A stretch of DNA of 64,000 nucleotides from Ruegeria sp. PrR005 (GTDB taxonomy: Bacteria; Pseudomonadota; Alphaproteobacteria; Rhodobacterales; Rhodobacteraceae): positions 124,001 through 188,000 of the forward strand of contig NZ_JAAGOX010000011.1 in NCBI RefSeq assembly GCF_010500245.1, in the 5' to 3' direction. This document shows, one piece after another, positions 18,519 to 28,508 of the stretch; position 1 is the first letter of the stretch, and each line of letters begins with the position of its first letter. The translations under genes were made by a program, and so were the position numbers. The notes below the pieces were generated by a model, which saw only the letters and a list, made by a program, of their open reading frames with translations, was not told where the DNA came from and did not search any database.

Positions 18519-20219
18519 ATGAAAATCAGAACCCTACTCATGGGTGCGATTGCCTGTACCGCATTGGCCCCGGCGGCCTTTGCAGAGCGCGGCAAGGACG
18601 GCAATGTCAGCATCATCTACTGGCAGGCACCCTCGATCCTGAACCCGTTCCTGTCGGGCGGCACCAAGGACGTTGAATCGGCGTCGCTGGTCATCGAACC
18701 GCTGGCCCGCTACGACGAAAATGGCGGCATGGTGCCCTTCCTGGCATCCGAGATTCCCACCGTCGAGAACGGCGGCGTCAGCGCCGATCTGACCTCGATC
18801 ACCTGGAAGATCGCGCCCGGCATCAAGTGGTCGGACGGCAGCGCCTTTACCGCCCATGACGTGAAATTCACCGCCGACTACTGCATGCATCCCGAAGGCG
18901 GCTGCGCGCAGCTCACCAAGTTCGAGGGCGTGACCTCGGTCGAGGCGCTCGATGACATGACCGTCAAGGTCACCTTCGACAAGCCGACCCCGTTCCCCTA
19001 TGGCCCGTTCGTGGGTGGCGAAAGCCCGATCATCCAGAAGGCCCAGTTCGAGAACTGCATGGGCGCCAAGGCCCCCGAATGCACCACCGAGAACTTTGGC
19101 CCGATCGGCACCGGCCCGTTTGTCGTCACCGAGTTCAAGCCGAACGACGTGATCACCATGAAGGCCAACGACAACTATCGTGACCCGAACAAGCCGGCCT
19201 TTGCCACGCTGACCTTCAAGGGTGGCGGCGATGCCACCGCGGCCGGTCGCGCCGTGATGGAAACCGGCGAGTTCGACTATGCCTGGAACCTGCAACTGGC
19301 ACCCGAGGTGATCCAGCAGATGCAGGCCGGTGGCAAGGGTACCCCGGTCGCGGGCTTTGGTCCGCTGGTCGAGCGTATCATGCTGAACCAGACCAACCCC
19401 TCGCCCGACCTGCCCGAAGGCGAACGTTCGACCGCCAAGCATCCGCATCCCTTCCTTCAGGACCCGGCTGTCTACAAGGCAATGTCGATGGCCATCGACC
19501 GGCCGCTGCTGGTTGAGATCGGCTATGGTCAGGCCGGCAAGGTCACCTGCAACTGGGTTCCGGCGCCTGCTGCCGTGAACTCCGACACCTTCTCCTGCGA
19601 CACCCAGGACATCGAAGGCGCCAAGAAGCTGCTGGATGATGCCGGCATCGTCGACAGCGATGGCGACGGCGTGCGCGAAAAGGATGGCGTGCCGCTGAAA
19701 GTGGTCTACCAGACCTCGACCAACGCCGTGCGTCAGGACTTCCAGGCCCTGATCAAGGAGTGGTGGGCCGAGATCGGTATCGAAAGCGAACTGCGCAACA
19801 TCAACGCATCGGTGTTCTTCGGTGGTGACCCGGGCTCGCCCGACACCTTCCAGAAGTTCTATGCCGACGTGGAAATGTACGCCAACACCTTCAACGGCAC
19901 CGACCCGCAGTCGTACCTGGCCAACGGCCTGTGCGACAAGGCGCCCAAGCCGGAAAGCCAGTGGCAGGGTGAGAACATCAGCCGCTTCTGCAACGAAGAG
20001 TACGACGCACTGCATGCCGAGCTGACCAAGACCGCCGGTGCCGATGCACGCGCGGAAATTGCCAAGCGCCTGAACGACATCATGGTCGAAAACGGCGGCA
20101 TGATCCCGCTGGTGCACCGTGGCCGTCTGTCGGCTCATTCCAACACGCTGGGCGGCGTCGTCCTGAACGTGTGGGACAGCGAGCTGTGGAACGTAGCCGA
20201 CTGGCACCGCATCAAGTAA
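18519..20219 (+). CDS. ABC transporter substrate-binding protein, peptide/opine family (SBP_bac_5)
   Basis: 566 residues from ATG 18519 with AAGGAG at 18507-18512. A Sec signal peptide ends near AFAERGKDG. The mature protein has the cluster C (DppA/OppA) pattern: WKIAPGIKWSDGSAFTAHDV, a long two-lobed body, and a C-terminal HRGRLSAHSN region. It binds peptides or similar amides in the periplasm and delivers them to the permeases at 20315 and 21315. Codon use is very uniform with C-ending codons, which fits high expression. A strong hairpin after the stop may stabilise its mRNA. Confidence 0.93.
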   Translation: MKIRTLLMGAIACTALAPAAFAERGKDGNVSIIYWQAPSILNPFLSGGTKDVESASLVIEPLARYDENGGMVPFLASEIPTVENGGVSADLTSITWKIAPGIKWSDGSAFTAHDVKFTADYCMHPEGGCAQLTKFEGVTSVEALDDMTVKVTFDKPTPFPYGPFVGGESPIIQKAQFENCMGAKAPECTTENFGPIGTGPFVVTEFKPNDVITMKANDNYRDPNKPAFATLTFKGGGDATAAGRAVMETGEFDYAWNLQLAPEVIQQMQAGGKGTPVAGFGPLVERIMLNQTNPSPDLPEGERSTAKHPHPFLQDPAVYKAMSMAIDRPLLVEIGYGQAGKVTCNWVPAPAAVNSDTFSCDTQDIEGAKKLLDDAGIVDSDGDGVREKDGVPLKVVYQTSTNAVRQDFQALIKEWWAEIGIESELRNINASVFFGGDPGSPDTFQKFYADVEMYANTFNGTDPQSYLANGLCDKAPKPESQWQGENISRFCNEEYDALHAELTKTAGADARAEIAKRLNDIMVENGGMIPLVHRGRLSAHSNTLGGVVLNVWDSELWNVADWHRIK

Positions 20220-20234
20220 GGCCAACACATTCCT

Positions 20235-20265
20235 GCCGCGTCCCGATCCATGATCGGGGCGCGGC
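20235..20265 (+). other. intercistronic hairpin after the binding-protein gene
   Basis: A 14-base stem (20235-20248 with 20252-20265, one G-T pair) and the loop CAT sit 15 bases after the binding-protein stop. No T-run follows, so it is more likely an RNA processing or 3'-stabilising element that lets the binding protein be made in excess over the permeases than a full terminator. Confidence 0.7.
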
Positions 20266-20314
20266 AATTGGCATCTGACCCAACAAAAAGACTCGTAAAC
20301 AAAGGCGCACCTGA

Positions 20315-21322
20315 ATGCTGACCTTCACCATCCGTCGCTTGGTTCTCGCAATCCCGACGCTTTTGTTCATTAGTCTTGTGATCTTCCTGCTGCTGGAACT
20401 CGCCCCGGGCGACCCGATGGCACAGGTGCCGCTGACGGTTCCGCCCGAGGTCAAGGAAAAGATGCGCGAGGCGCTGGGTCTCGGCCAGCCGATGCATATC
20501 CGGTTCTGGAAATGGATCGTGCAGTTCTTCTGGATCGAGCCGCAGGTGCTGATCGACTATTACTTCGGCACATCCTTCTCCGAGGGCAAGCTGCGGGTGA
20601 TCTCGTGGCAGACCCGCTCGCCGGTGATGGATATCGTGGTGCAGCGCATCCCGCAGACCCTTTGGGTGGTCGGCACCGCCTATGTGGTGGCCATCATCAT
20701 CGCCCTGCCTATCGGCATCTATTCCGCCTACCGGCAATACAGCTGGTTCGACCAGCTCGGCACCTTTGTCTCGATGGTGGGCTTCTCGGTGCCGCCTTTC
20801 TTCTCGGGCGTGCTGGTGATCGTGATCTTCTCGGTACAGCTGGGCTGGTTCCCGTCGATCTATGACACCACCCATGTGGTCAACAGTTGGGACAGTTTCG
20901 TATATCAGCTCAAACAGATGATCATGCCGGTGATGGTGCTGGCGCTCCAGATCACCGCGCAGCTTTCCCGCTTCATGCGCGCCTCGATGCTGGACAACCT
21001 GAACCAGGACTATGTCCGCACCGCCCGCGCCAAAGGGCTCAGCGAATATGTCGTCGTGATGGTTCACGTGCTGCGGAACTCGATGATCCCGGTGGTGACC
21101 GTGATCGCGCTGGGCATCCCGTCGATCTTTGGCGGCGCCATCATCACCGAGCAGGTGTTCAAGGTGAACGGCATCGGCCAGCTGCTGATCGGCGCGCTCC
21201 AGGCCAATGACCTGCCGATGGTTCAGACCCTGACCTTTATCTTTGCCGTGCTGATCGTCCTCTTCAACCTGATCGCCGACGTTCTTTACGGCATCCTTGA
21301 CCCGCGGATCCGCTATGACTGA
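20315..21322 (+). CDS. ABC transporter permease, DppB/OppB family
   Basis: 335 residues beginning MLTFTIRRLVLAIPTLLFIS, a first membrane helix typical of DppB. About six membrane segments and the EAA loop (DYVRTARAKGLSEYVVVMVH) contact the ATPase. The C terminus DVLYGILDPRIRYD is the family ending. It forms the inner-membrane channel with the next gene, whose start overlaps its last eight bases. The 95-base gap before it carries the hairpin at 20235-20265. Confidence 0.94.
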   Translation: MLTFTIRRLVLAIPTLLFISLVIFLLLELAPGDPMAQVPLTVPPEVKEKMREALGLGQPMHIRFWKWIVQFFWIEPQVLIDYYFGTSFSEGKLRVISWQTRSPVMDIVVQRIPQTLWVVGTAYVVAIIIALPIGIYSAYRQYSWFDQLGTFVSMVGFSVPPFFSGVLVIVIFSVQLGWFPSIYDTTHVVNSWDSFVYQLKQMIMPVMVLALQITAQLSRFMRASMLDNLNQDYVRTARAKGLSEYVVVMVHVLRNSMIPVVTVIALGIPSIFGGAIITEQVFKVNGIGQLLIGALQANDLPMVQTLTFIFAVLIVLFNLIADVLYGILDPRIRYD

Positions 21323-22226
21323 GTTGAGCCAACCCCAACCCACCAAACCGCCGCGCAGCCAGTGGTTCGACGTGTGGGACCAGTTCAAGCACCACAAGGG
21401 TGCCATGATAGGGGCGACCCTGTTCTTCCTGATCGTGGCCGCTGTGTATCTTGGTCCTTACCTTTGGGATATCGACCCAACCAAGACCGCGATCCGGGAA
21501 CGCAACCAAGGGCCCAGCCTGGCCCATCCCTTTGGCACCGATCAGCTGGGGCGCGACCTGCTGGCCCGGATGATGGCGGGCGGCGCGACCTCGGTTTCGG
21601 TGGGGATCACCGCGATGTTGCTGTCGTTGTTCCTCGGCTCGTTCGTGGGTGTCCTAGCCGGGTTTTTCCGCAAGCTCGACGGGCCGCTGATGCGCCTGAC
21701 CGACCTGTTCCTCGCCCTGCCCCTGCTGCCGCTGCTGCTGGTCATGATGCTGCTGTTCCGCGAGCCGTTGAACGCGGCCTTCGGCCTGGAGCGGGGGATA
21801 TTCATCCTTATCGTGTCGGCCATCGGCATTACCTCATGGATGCCCACCGCGCGGATCGTGCGCGGCGATGTGCTGGCGCTGAAAGAGCGTGAATTCGTGC
21901 TCGCGGCCCGCTCGATCGGCACCACGAACACGCGTCTGATCACTCGGCATATTCTGCCCAACGTGCTGTCGCCGATCATGGTGTCGGCCACGCTGGGCAT
22001 CGCCACCGCGATCATCACCGAAAGCGCGCTCAGCTTCCTGGGCCTGGGCTTCCCGCCCGACTTCCCGACCTGGGGGCGGTTGTTGTTCGATGGCGTCGAC
22101 TATCTGCAACAATTCCCCGAACGGGTGATCTGGCCCGGTATGGCGATCTCGCTGACCGTGCTCAGCGTCAACTATCTGGGCGATGGTCTGCGCGACGCGC
22201 TCGACCCGCGCATCCGGGGCCGCTGA
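21315..22226 (+). CDS. ABC transporter permease, DppC/OppC family
   Basis: 303 residues from ATG 21315 (a TTG at 21297 is rejected). The N-terminal OppC region (WDQFKHHKGAMIGA), FGTDQLGRDLLARMM, the EAA loop (LKEREFVLAARSIGTTN) and the ending DGLRDALDPRIRGR are all present. It is the second half of the membrane channel for the peptide-type transporter. The eight-base overlap with the preceding permease gene implies coupled translation. An intrinsic terminator follows at 22249. Confidence 0.94.
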   Translation: MTELSQPQPTKPPRSQWFDVWDQFKHHKGAMIGATLFFLIVAAVYLGPYLWDIDPTKTAIRERNQGPSLAHPFGTDQLGRDLLARMMAGGATSVSVGITAMLLSLFLGSFVGVLAGFFRKLDGPLMRLTDLFLALPLLPLLLVMMLLFREPLNAAFGLERGIFILIVSAIGITSWMPTARIVRGDVLALKEREFVLAARSIGTTNTRLITRHILPNVLSPIMVSATLGIATAIITESALSFLGLGFPPDFPTWGRLLFDGVDYLQQFPERVIWPGMAISLTVLSVNYLGDGLRDALDPRIRGR

Positions 22227-22248
22227 GGCGAAAAAAGAACAAAGAACA

Positions 22249-22276
22249 GGCCGCTCCGATCAGGAGCGGCCTTTTT
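22249..22276 (+). terminator. intrinsic terminator of the binding-protein/permease operon
   Basis: Perfect nine-base stem GGCCGCTCC/GGAGCGGCC with loop GATCA and a run of five T, 22 bases after the permease stop. Confidence 0.92.
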
Positions 22277-22435
22277 GTTTCGCCCAACCAGAATGGCCGG
22301 AATAGCATCTTCGATGCCCCCCTTCATTCAGGACAGTATCCCGCCCCTGAACACCAGAACACATTCGGATACTCTTGATTGTCACCGCTTACCGCTTCAT
22401 CTGGGAAAATATTCTCAATTCCCCGTGAGGCTTCC

Positions 22436-23506
22436 ATGTTCGAGTTCCTTGGTTTCGAAGAGACCACCGCAAAAGAGGTCAGCGTTCTTCTGGGCCTGAC
22501 CCTGGGCGTCCTGTTTGGCCTCCTGGCCGAGCGGACGCGGTTCTGTTTCCGCCGCGCCGTAGTGGGCGAGGATGCGCGTCAGGCCGCCGGTGTCTGGTTC
22601 ACCGCACTCGCCGTTGCGATCCTGGGTACTCAGGCCGCCGTGGCGGCCGAGCTGATCGGCTTTGCCGACCATCGCCTGCTCGCCTCGGACCTGCCGATTC
22701 TGGCGGTGGTGCTCGGCGGGCTGATGTTCGGCGCCGGCATGGTGCTGACACGCGGCTGCGTCTCGCGTCTGACCGTGCTGGGCGGCACCGGCAACCTGCG
22801 GGCGCTGACGGTGCTTTTGGTCTTTTCCGTGGTGGCCCATGCGATGCTCAAGGGCGTGCTGGCGCCGCTGCGCACCAGCCTTGGCGCTGTGACCGTCGAT
22901 CTGGGCGAGACCGTATCGCTGGCCGCCCTGCCCGGTGGCGCGGCGCTCTGGACCGCCGCGCTGGCGCTGGCCGCGCTGCTGGTCGCCGCGCGCTCGGGCA
23001 ATCGGGCGCTTCCCTTGCTGGGCGCGGCCCTGATCGGCCTGTTGGTGCCGCTGGGCTGGGTCGGCACCGGCTATGTCCTGTTTGACGAGTTCGACCCCAT
23101 CGCGATGGAGAGCCTCTCCTTCACCGCCCCTGCCGCCGACACGCTGTTCTACACCATCGCCTCGACCTCGATCACCCCCGGTTTCGGCACCGGGCTGGTG
23201 GGCGGCGTGCTGCTGGGCGCGTTGGCCGCGGCGCTGCTCTTTGGCAGCTTCCGCTGGCAGAGCTTCGACAGCCCGCGCCAGACTGGTCGCTATCTGGCCG
23301 GGGCCGCGTTGATGGGCATGGGCGGCGTTCTGGCGGGCGGCTGTACCCTGGGCGCCGGTCTGGCCGGTGTCCCCACGCTCAGCCTTGCCGCAATCCTTGC
23401 GCTCGCCTCCGTCGCGCTCGGGGCCAGGCTGACCGATGCCTTTATTCGAGACGGCGCCGGATTCGCCGCACCGACCACCACACGCCCGCCACAACCGGCA
23501 GAGTGA
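22436..23506 (+). CDS. YeeE/YedE-family membrane transporter (sulfur compound uptake)
   Basis: 356 residues from ATG 22436 with GTGAGG upstream. It is a polytopic membrane protein with two repeats of the YeeE/YedE fold. Each repeat has its conserved cysteine: LTRGCVSRLTVLGG and LAGGCTLGAGLAGVPT. Family members such as TsuA take up thiosulfate through a cysteine relay; whether this one carries thiosulfate or another sulfur species cannot be told. No TusA-like partner is beside it. The 3' end overlaps the convergent DUF3422 gene by 65 bases. Confidence 0.85.
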   Translation: MFEFLGFEETTAKEVSVLLGLTLGVLFGLLAERTRFCFRRAVVGEDARQAAGVWFTALAVAILGTQAAVAAELIGFADHRLLASDLPILAVVLGGLMFGAGMVLTRGCVSRLTVLGGTGNLRALTVLLVFSVVAHAMLKGVLAPLRTSLGAVTVDLGETVSLAALPGGAALWTAALALAALLVAARSGNRALPLLGAALIGLLVPLGWVGTGYVLFDEFDPIAMESLSFTAPAADTLFYTIASTSITPGFGTGLVGGVLLGALAAALLFGSFRWQSFDSPRQTGRYLAGAALMGMGGVLAGGCTLGAGLAGVPTLSLAAILALASVALGARLTDAFIRDGAGFAAPTTTRPPQPAE

Positions 23507-24719
23507 CGGCAGCGGTCAGCATCCCCTTGCTGACCCCCAAGCCAGTCAACGGATAGAGCAGGTACCCCGCCAGCGACACCGCGTAATAGCTGATCGCCAC
23601 CACCGACAGCCCCTCGACCGTGTGTTGCAGCCGCAGGGCCATATCGGCGCGGCGGTCCATGCTCTCCAGCAGCGCCTGGTTCTGGGCGCTGCGTTCCACA
23701 TCGACCCGGGTGCGCAGCAGGTCGCCTGCCCGGATCGCCCGGTCCGACAGCCGCTTCAACCGCTGTTCGGTGGATTTCACCGTCCGCATCGCGGGCTCGT
23801 ACCGGCGCAGCATGAAATCGGCGAAAGTCTGGCGCCCGCCAAACCGCTCCTCTCGCAGCGACTGGATGCGCTGCCCGACAATCGCCTCATAAGCCCCGGT
23901 CGCGCCAAAGCGGAACTCGGACCGCGCCGCCATGGTTTCCAGCTCGGCCGAGGTCGACAGAAGCTGTGGCAACAGCTCCTCGGCCCGGTGGTTGTCATCT
24001 GACATCTCAACCGTCAGCTCGGTCAGCCGCGCGTCAAGCTGGCCCAGCTGCGGCGCCAGATCCTTGATCCGGGCAAACCCCAGCATCGACATCGCCTTAT
24101 AGGTCTCGATCTCGCACAACCGCTGGATCACCCGCCCGATCCGGCGTTCGCCGGTCTCCGGTGCAACAAAGATGGCAAAGCGCATATGCCCCGCCGGGTC
24201 GATGCGAAAATCGCCCGCCGCGACCGCCGCACGATCCAGAACATGCGCCACGGCCAGGCTTTCGGGCACGAACCAGTCGGCCAGATGCTCGCGGATCTCA
24301 TCCTCCGATGGCCTTTCGACCACCCGCACCAGCGCCGATGTCACCCGCTGCCCCGGTGCGGCATGCAGCCAATCGGGCGGAAACACCTCGAAATCCACCG
24401 GGTTGAACGCCCGCTCGCTGACCCCCGTGGCAAAGGCGGTATAGGTCACGAACTCGGTATGGCTTTCCCATTTCAGCCAATGCCGCCCGATCTGCCCGGC
24501 ATAATGGGTCGCATCGGGCTGCGGGTGCGGCGCACCATGACGGTCCAGCAGGTCGATCAGATGCGCCCGGTCCAGGCTGCGGTCCCGTGCGGCGGCGACG
24601 CCCGGTTGCTTGATGGCCAGATAGGCAACGGTACAGGGCGCGTCCGAGACGGGAAAGGGGCGTGCATGCAACTCGTTGGCCAGCGCAAAGCGCAAGGGAT
24701 GGTCCTGAATGGGCGTCAT
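23442..24719 (-). CDS. DUF3422 family protein with C-terminal membrane anchor
   Basis: 425 residues from ATG 24719 (the open frame to 24755 lacks support). The N terminus DHPLRFALANELHARPFP is the DUF3422 hallmark. The middle is a long helical, likely coiled-coil stretch, and the C terminus holds two hydrophobic segments (SVVAISYYAVSLAGYLL and MLTAAVTLPVVAGVWW) before a basic tail, reminiscent of a CorA-like arrangement. Function unknown. Its last 65 bases are antisense to the YeeE gene end, so transcripts of the two should interfere or pair. Confidence 0.85.
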   Translation of the reverse strand: MTPIQDHPLRFALANELHARPFPVSDAPCTVAYLAIKQPGVAAARDRSLDRAHLIDLLDRHGAPHPQPDATHYAGQIGRHWLKWESHTEFVTYTAFATGVSERAFNPVDFEVFPPDWLHAAPGQRVTSALVRVVERPSEDEIREHLADWFVPESLAVAHVLDRAAVAAGDFRIDPAGHMRFAIFVAPETGERRIGRVIQRLCEIETYKAMSMLGFARIKDLAPQLGQLDARLTELTVEMSDDNHRAEELLPQLLSTSAELETMAARSEFRFGATGAYEAIVGQRIQSLREERFGGRQTFADFMLRRYEPAMRTVKSTEQRLKRLSDRAIRAGDLLRTRVDVERSAQNQALLESMDRRADMALRLQHTVEGLSVVAISYYAVSLAGYLLYPLTGLGVSKGMLTAAVTLPVVAGVWWSVRRIRRRLE

Positions 24720-24859
24720 AGGGGGCTCCGGTTTCCGCGCACTATATCCGCTCACCGCTCCACGGCAAATATTTATTTATTTCAGTTGGTTACGGGATAC
24801 TGTCGCATACATCCGGCCGTTCGGGCGCAAAACCCGCCACGCCGCGCAACCCAGAAACG

Positions 24860-24886
24860 AAAAAGGGGCGCCTGCATGGGCGCCCC
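24860..24886 (-). terminator. intrinsic terminator of pntAB
   Basis: Read on the minus strand: eight-base stem GGGGCGCC/GGCGCCCC around CATGCA followed by five T (plus-strand A 24860-24864), 24 bases beyond the pntB stop. Confidence 0.92.
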
Positions 24887-24909
24887 TTAACCGAACTGTT
24901 TCAGTTAGA

Positions 24910-26343
24910 TCAGTCGATCATCGGCAACAGCTTGTCCAGCGACTGCTTGGCGTCGCCATAGAACATGCGCGTGTTCTCCTTGTAGAACAGCGGGTTCTCG
25001 ATGCCCGAATAGCCGGTGCCCTGCCCGCGTTTGGAGACAAACACCTGTTTCGCCTTCCAGCATTCCAGAACCGGCATGCCGGCGATGGGGCTGTTGGGGT
25101 CTTCCTGCGCGGCCGGGTTCACGATGTCGTTCGAACCGATCACGATGGCCACATCGGTATCGGGGAAGTCCTCGTTGATCTCGTCCATCTCCAGCACGAT
25201 GTCATAAGGCACCTTGGCTTCAGCCAAGAGCACGTTCATGTGTCCGGGCAGACGACCCGCCACCGGGTGGATGGCGAACCGTACGTTCTTGCCCTTGGCG
25301 CGCAGCTTGCGGGTCAGTTCGCTGACCGATTGCTGCGCCTGCGCCACCGCCATGCCATAGCCGGGGATGATGACGACACTGTCGGCATCGTTCAGCGCCG
25401 CGGCCACGCCCTCGGCGTCGATGGCGATCTGTTCGCCCTCGACCTCCATCGCCGGGCCCGTAGTGCCGCCAAAGCCGCCCAGGATCACCGAGATGAACGA
25501 GCGGTTCATCGCCTTGCACATGATATAGGACAGGATCGCACCGCTTGAGCCCACCAGCGCGCCGACCACGATCAACAGGTCGTTGCCGAGGCTGAAACCG
25601 ATGGCCGCCGCCGCCCAGCCCGAATAGCTGTTCAGCATCGACACCACCACCGGCATGTCGGCGCCGCCGATGCCCATGATCAGGTGATAGCCGATGAAGA
25701 AGGCCGCCAGCGTCATGATCAGGAGCGGCAGGAAACCACCCGAGTTGAAGTACCAGATCAGACAGATCAGCGACAGCGCCGCCGCACCGGCGTTCAGCAT
25801 ATGACCGCCCGGCAGCTTGGTCGCGGCCGAGGTGACCTTGCCCGCCAGCTTGCCATAGGCGACCACCGAACCGGTAAAGGTCACCGCCCCGATGAAGATG
25901 CCCAGGAACAGCTCGACCCGCAGAATGTTCTGCTCGACCGGGCTCTTATGCGCCAATAGCGCGGCAAAGCCTTCCAGACCGTGACGCGCCTCTTCGCTCA
26001 TCGACAGGACATTGACCAGTTCGAAATGCGCGTTGAAGCCCACGAACACGGCGGCCAGACCGACTAGGCTGTGCATCGCGGCGACCAGCTGCGGCATCTC
26101 GGTCATCTGTACGCGCTTGGCGACATAAGTGCCGATGATGCCGCCCGCCGCGATCAGGACCAGCGACAGCAGCCACAGGCCCGCACCGGGGCCGATCAGC
26201 GTGGCGAAAACCGCCAGGCCCATACCGGCGATGCCGTACCAGACGGCGCGCTTGGCGCTTTCCTGGCCCGACAGGCCGCCCAGCGAAAGGATGAAGAGAA
26301 CAGCCGCAACGACATAGGCGGCAGTGGTGAATCCGAATTCCAT
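24910..26343 (-). CDS. pntB: NAD(P) transhydrogenase subunit beta
   Basis: 477 residues. The N-terminal half has about eight or nine membrane helices ([20 protein letters not shown] onward). The C-terminal soluble dIII domain binds NADP(H), with [15 protein letters not shown] and [15 protein letters not shown]. With PntA it couples hydride transfer from NADH to NADP+ to proton inflow. It follows pntA by 13 bases and ends at a clear terminator. Confidence 0.97.
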   Translation of the reverse strand: MEFGFTTAAYVVAAVLFILSLGGLSGQESAKRAVWYGIAGMGLAVFATLIGPGAGLWLLSLVLIAAGGIIGTYVAKRVQMTEMPQLVAAMHSLVGLAAVFVGFNAHFELVNVLSMSEEARHGLEGFAALLAHKSPVEQNILRVELFLGIFIGAVTFTGSVVAYGKLAGKVTSAATKLPGGHMLNAGAAALSLICLIWYFNSGGFLPLLIMTLAAFFIGYHLIMGIGGADMPVVVSMLNSYSGWAAAAIGFSLGNDLLIVVGALVGSSGAILSYIMCKAMNRSFISVILGGFGGTTGPAMEVEGEQIAIDAEGVAAALNDADSVVIIPGYGMAVAQAQQSVSELTRKLRAKGKNVRFAIHPVAGRLPGHMNVLLAEAKVPYDIVLEMDEINEDFPDTDVAIVIGSNDIVNPAAQEDPNSPIAGMPVLECWKAKQVFVSKRGQGTGYSGIENPLFYKENTRMFYGDAKQSLDKLLPMID

Positions 26344-26356
26344 TGCCCGCTACTCC

Positions 26357-27928
26357 TTACGATTTCTGGAACATGGCGAGCATGCGCCGGGTGACGAGGA
26401 AGCCGCCGAAGATGTTGATCCCGGCCATGAAGACCGACAGACCGGCCAGCAGGATCACCAGGAACGACCCCGACCCGATCTGCATCAGCGCGCCCAGGAT
26501 GATGATCGACGAAATGGCGTTGGTCACGGCCATCAGCGGCGTGTGCAGCGAGTGCGAGACGTTCCAGATCACCTGGAAGCCCACGAACACCGCCAGCACA
26601 AAGACGATGAAGTGCTGCATGAAGCTGGCCGGAGCGACAAGGCCCACCAGCAGCAGCAACAGACCGCCCACGGTCAGCAGCGTCACCTGGTTCTTGGTCT
26701 GCGCCTTGAAGGCCGCAACCTCCTGCGCGCGCTTCTCCTCGGGGGTCAGCTCTTTCGGCTTTTCCTTGGACTTGGCCGCAATCGCCTGAACCTTTGGCGG
26801 CGGCGGTGGGAAGGTGATGTCACCTTCAAACGTCACCGTGGCGCCCCGGATCACATCGTCTTCCATGTTGTGGTTGATCTGGCCGTCCTTTTCGGGGGTC
26901 AGATCGGTCATCATGTGACGGATGTTGGTGGCATAAAGCGTCGAGGCCTGCGCCGCCATGCGGCTGGGGAAATCGGTATAACCGATGATAGTGACGCCGT
27001 TCTCGGTGACAATCTTCTCGTCCTTGACGGTCAGCTTGCAGTTGCCGCCCTTTTCCGCCGCAAGGTCCACGATGACCGAGCCGGGCTTCATCGCCGCGAC
27101 CATGTCCTCGGTCCACAGCTCCGGTGCCTCGCGGTTGGGGATCAGCGCGGTGGTGATGACGATGTCCATCTCAGGCGCCAGCTCGCGGAACTTGGCCAGC
27201 TGAGCGGCGGCGAATTCCGGGGACGAGACCGAGGCATAACCGCCGGTGGCCGCGCCATCCTGCTGCTCTTCCTCGAAATCGAGATAGACGAACTCGGCGC
27301 CCATCGACTCGACCTGTTCGGCCACTTCGGGCCGCACATCAAAGGCGTATGTGATCGCGCCCAGCGAGGTCGAGGTGCCGATAGCGGCCAGACCAGCCAC
27401 ACCGGCGCCGACGATCAGCACCTTGGCTGGCGGCACCTTGCCCGCCGCCGTCACCTGCCCGGTGAAGAAGCGGCCAAAGTTGTTGCCCGCCTCGATCACC
27501 GCGCGGTAGCCCGCGATATTGGCCATCGACGACAGCGCATCCATCTTCTGGGCACGGCTGATGCGCGGCACCATCTCCATGGCGATCACATTGGCGCCCT
27601 TGGACTTGGCCGCCGCCATCCCCTCTTCGTTCCCGGCCGGGTTGAAGAAAGAGATCAGCGTCTTGCCCTTACTCAGCCGCTTCAGCTCGGTCGCATCGGG
27701 CTGGCGTACCTTGGCGACGATATCGACCTCTTTCCACAGCGCCGCCGCGGTCTTGATGATCTGAACGCCCGCCGCCTCATACAGCGCGTCCGAGAAGCCG
27801 GCAGCCGCACCGGCCCCGCTCTCGATCGCACAGTCATAGCCCAGCTTCTGCAACTGCACAGCGGAATCCGGTGTCATCGCGACGCGGTTCTCGCCCTCGA
27901 AAATTTCCTTTGGTGTACCTATTTTCAC
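26357..27928 (-). CDS. pntA: NAD(P) transhydrogenase subunit alpha (single-chain form)
   Basis: 523 residues starting [20 protein letters not shown]. The dI NAD-binding domain (about 1-375) has [15 protein letters not shown] and RVAMTPD. A Pro/Lys/Glu-rich linker follows, then the dII helices ([20 protein letters not shown] onward, about 415-523). Some relatives split this subunit in two (pntAA/pntAB); here it is one chain. It is the first gene of the pntAB operon, with 130 bases upstream shared with the co-directional methyltransferase gene. Confidence 0.97.
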   Translation of the reverse strand: MKIGTPKEIFEGENRVAMTPDSAVQLQKLGYDCAIESGAGAAAGFSDALYEAAGVQIIKTAAALWKEVDIVAKVRQPDATELKRLSKGKTLISFFNPAGNEEGMAAAKSKGANVIAMEMVPRISRAQKMDALSSMANIAGYRAVIEAGNNFGRFFTGQVTAAGKVPPAKVLIVGAGVAGLAAIGTSTSLGAITYAFDVRPEVAEQVESMGAEFVYLDFEEEQQDGAATGGYASVSSPEFAAAQLAKFRELAPEMDIVITTALIPNREAPELWTEDMVAAMKPGSVIVDLAAEKGGNCKLTVKDEKIVTENGVTIIGYTDFPSRMAAQASTLYATNIRHMMTDLTPEKDGQINHNMEDDVIRGATVTFEGDITFPPPPPKVQAIAAKSKEKPKELTPEEKRAQEVAAFKAQTKNQVTLLTVGGLLLLLVGLVAPASFMQHFIVFVLAVFVGFQVIWNVSHSLHTPLMAVTNAISSIIILGALMQIGSGSFLVILLAGLSVFMAGINIFGGFLVTRRMLAMFQKS

Positions 27929-28058
27929 CAGTCAGGTCCCCCTATTCGGCCCGGAGATCGGACGCGTCACGGTTAGGTTTGCAAAGCAAACATGTATCTT
28001 GCGCAATTTTATTTCGCAAGCGCAGCATGCGCGACGTTAGGTCCAGTCCTGTCATGTC

Positions 28059-28508
28059 CTATATCCAACGCCGCGTTTTCTGTTCGTATCGGGCAAAATC
28101 CGCCCGGAATTGCCGTCGGAGGCGATTTTCCTCTGGCACAATGAAGCGTTTTTCCAGCAGCCAGACAAAGACCGGCACCAGAACCAGCGAGAGCACCGCG
28201 TCGAGATGCAGAATCACACCGGTCAGAATCAGCACGTCACCCAGATAGATCGGGTTGCGGCTGCGCTTGTAGATGCCGCTCTGCACCATGGCCGAAGGCG
28301 CGCGATGGGGGATGATGGTGGTGCGGTGGCGGCGGAACTCGGCCGCCGCCAGCAACAAGAGCACCACCCCGCCCCCGATCAGCAGACCGGCGATCAGGTC
28401 GGCGAGGCCGCTGTCCAAAGACAGGCCAAATGAGAAATAGCGCTGCTGAACCCAGGCCACGCCAATGAAGGCCGCCAGCCATATCGGCGGCAGGTCAATG
28501 CGTTGCAT
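28059..28508 (-). CDS. isoprenylcysteine carboxyl methyltransferase (ICMT)/PEMT-like membrane methyltransferase
   Basis: 149 residues with about four membrane segments. The C-terminal SAM-binding signature is present: GIYKRSRNPIYLGDVL, then EKRFIVPEENRL, FRADFARYEQKTRRW. Such small proteins methylate lipids, thiols or carboxylates at the membrane; the substrate cannot be predicted. It lies upstream of pntA on the same strand but 130 bases apart, so probably independent. A second ICMT-like gene is at 53426. Confidence 0.85.
   Translation of the reverse strand: MQRIDLPPIWLAAFIGVAWVQQRYFSFGLSLDSGLADLIAGLLIGGGVVLLLLAAAEFRRHRTTIIPHRAPSAMVQSGIYKRSRNPIYLGDVLILTGVILHLDAVLSLVLVPVFVWLLEKRFIVPEENRLRRQFRADFARYEQKTRRWI

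Noticed and set aside
18534-20267. A 577-codon open frame antisense to the binding-protein gene
   Set aside because: The plus-strand product has a signal peptide, ribosome binding site and family motifs; the antisense frame is a codon-bias shadow.
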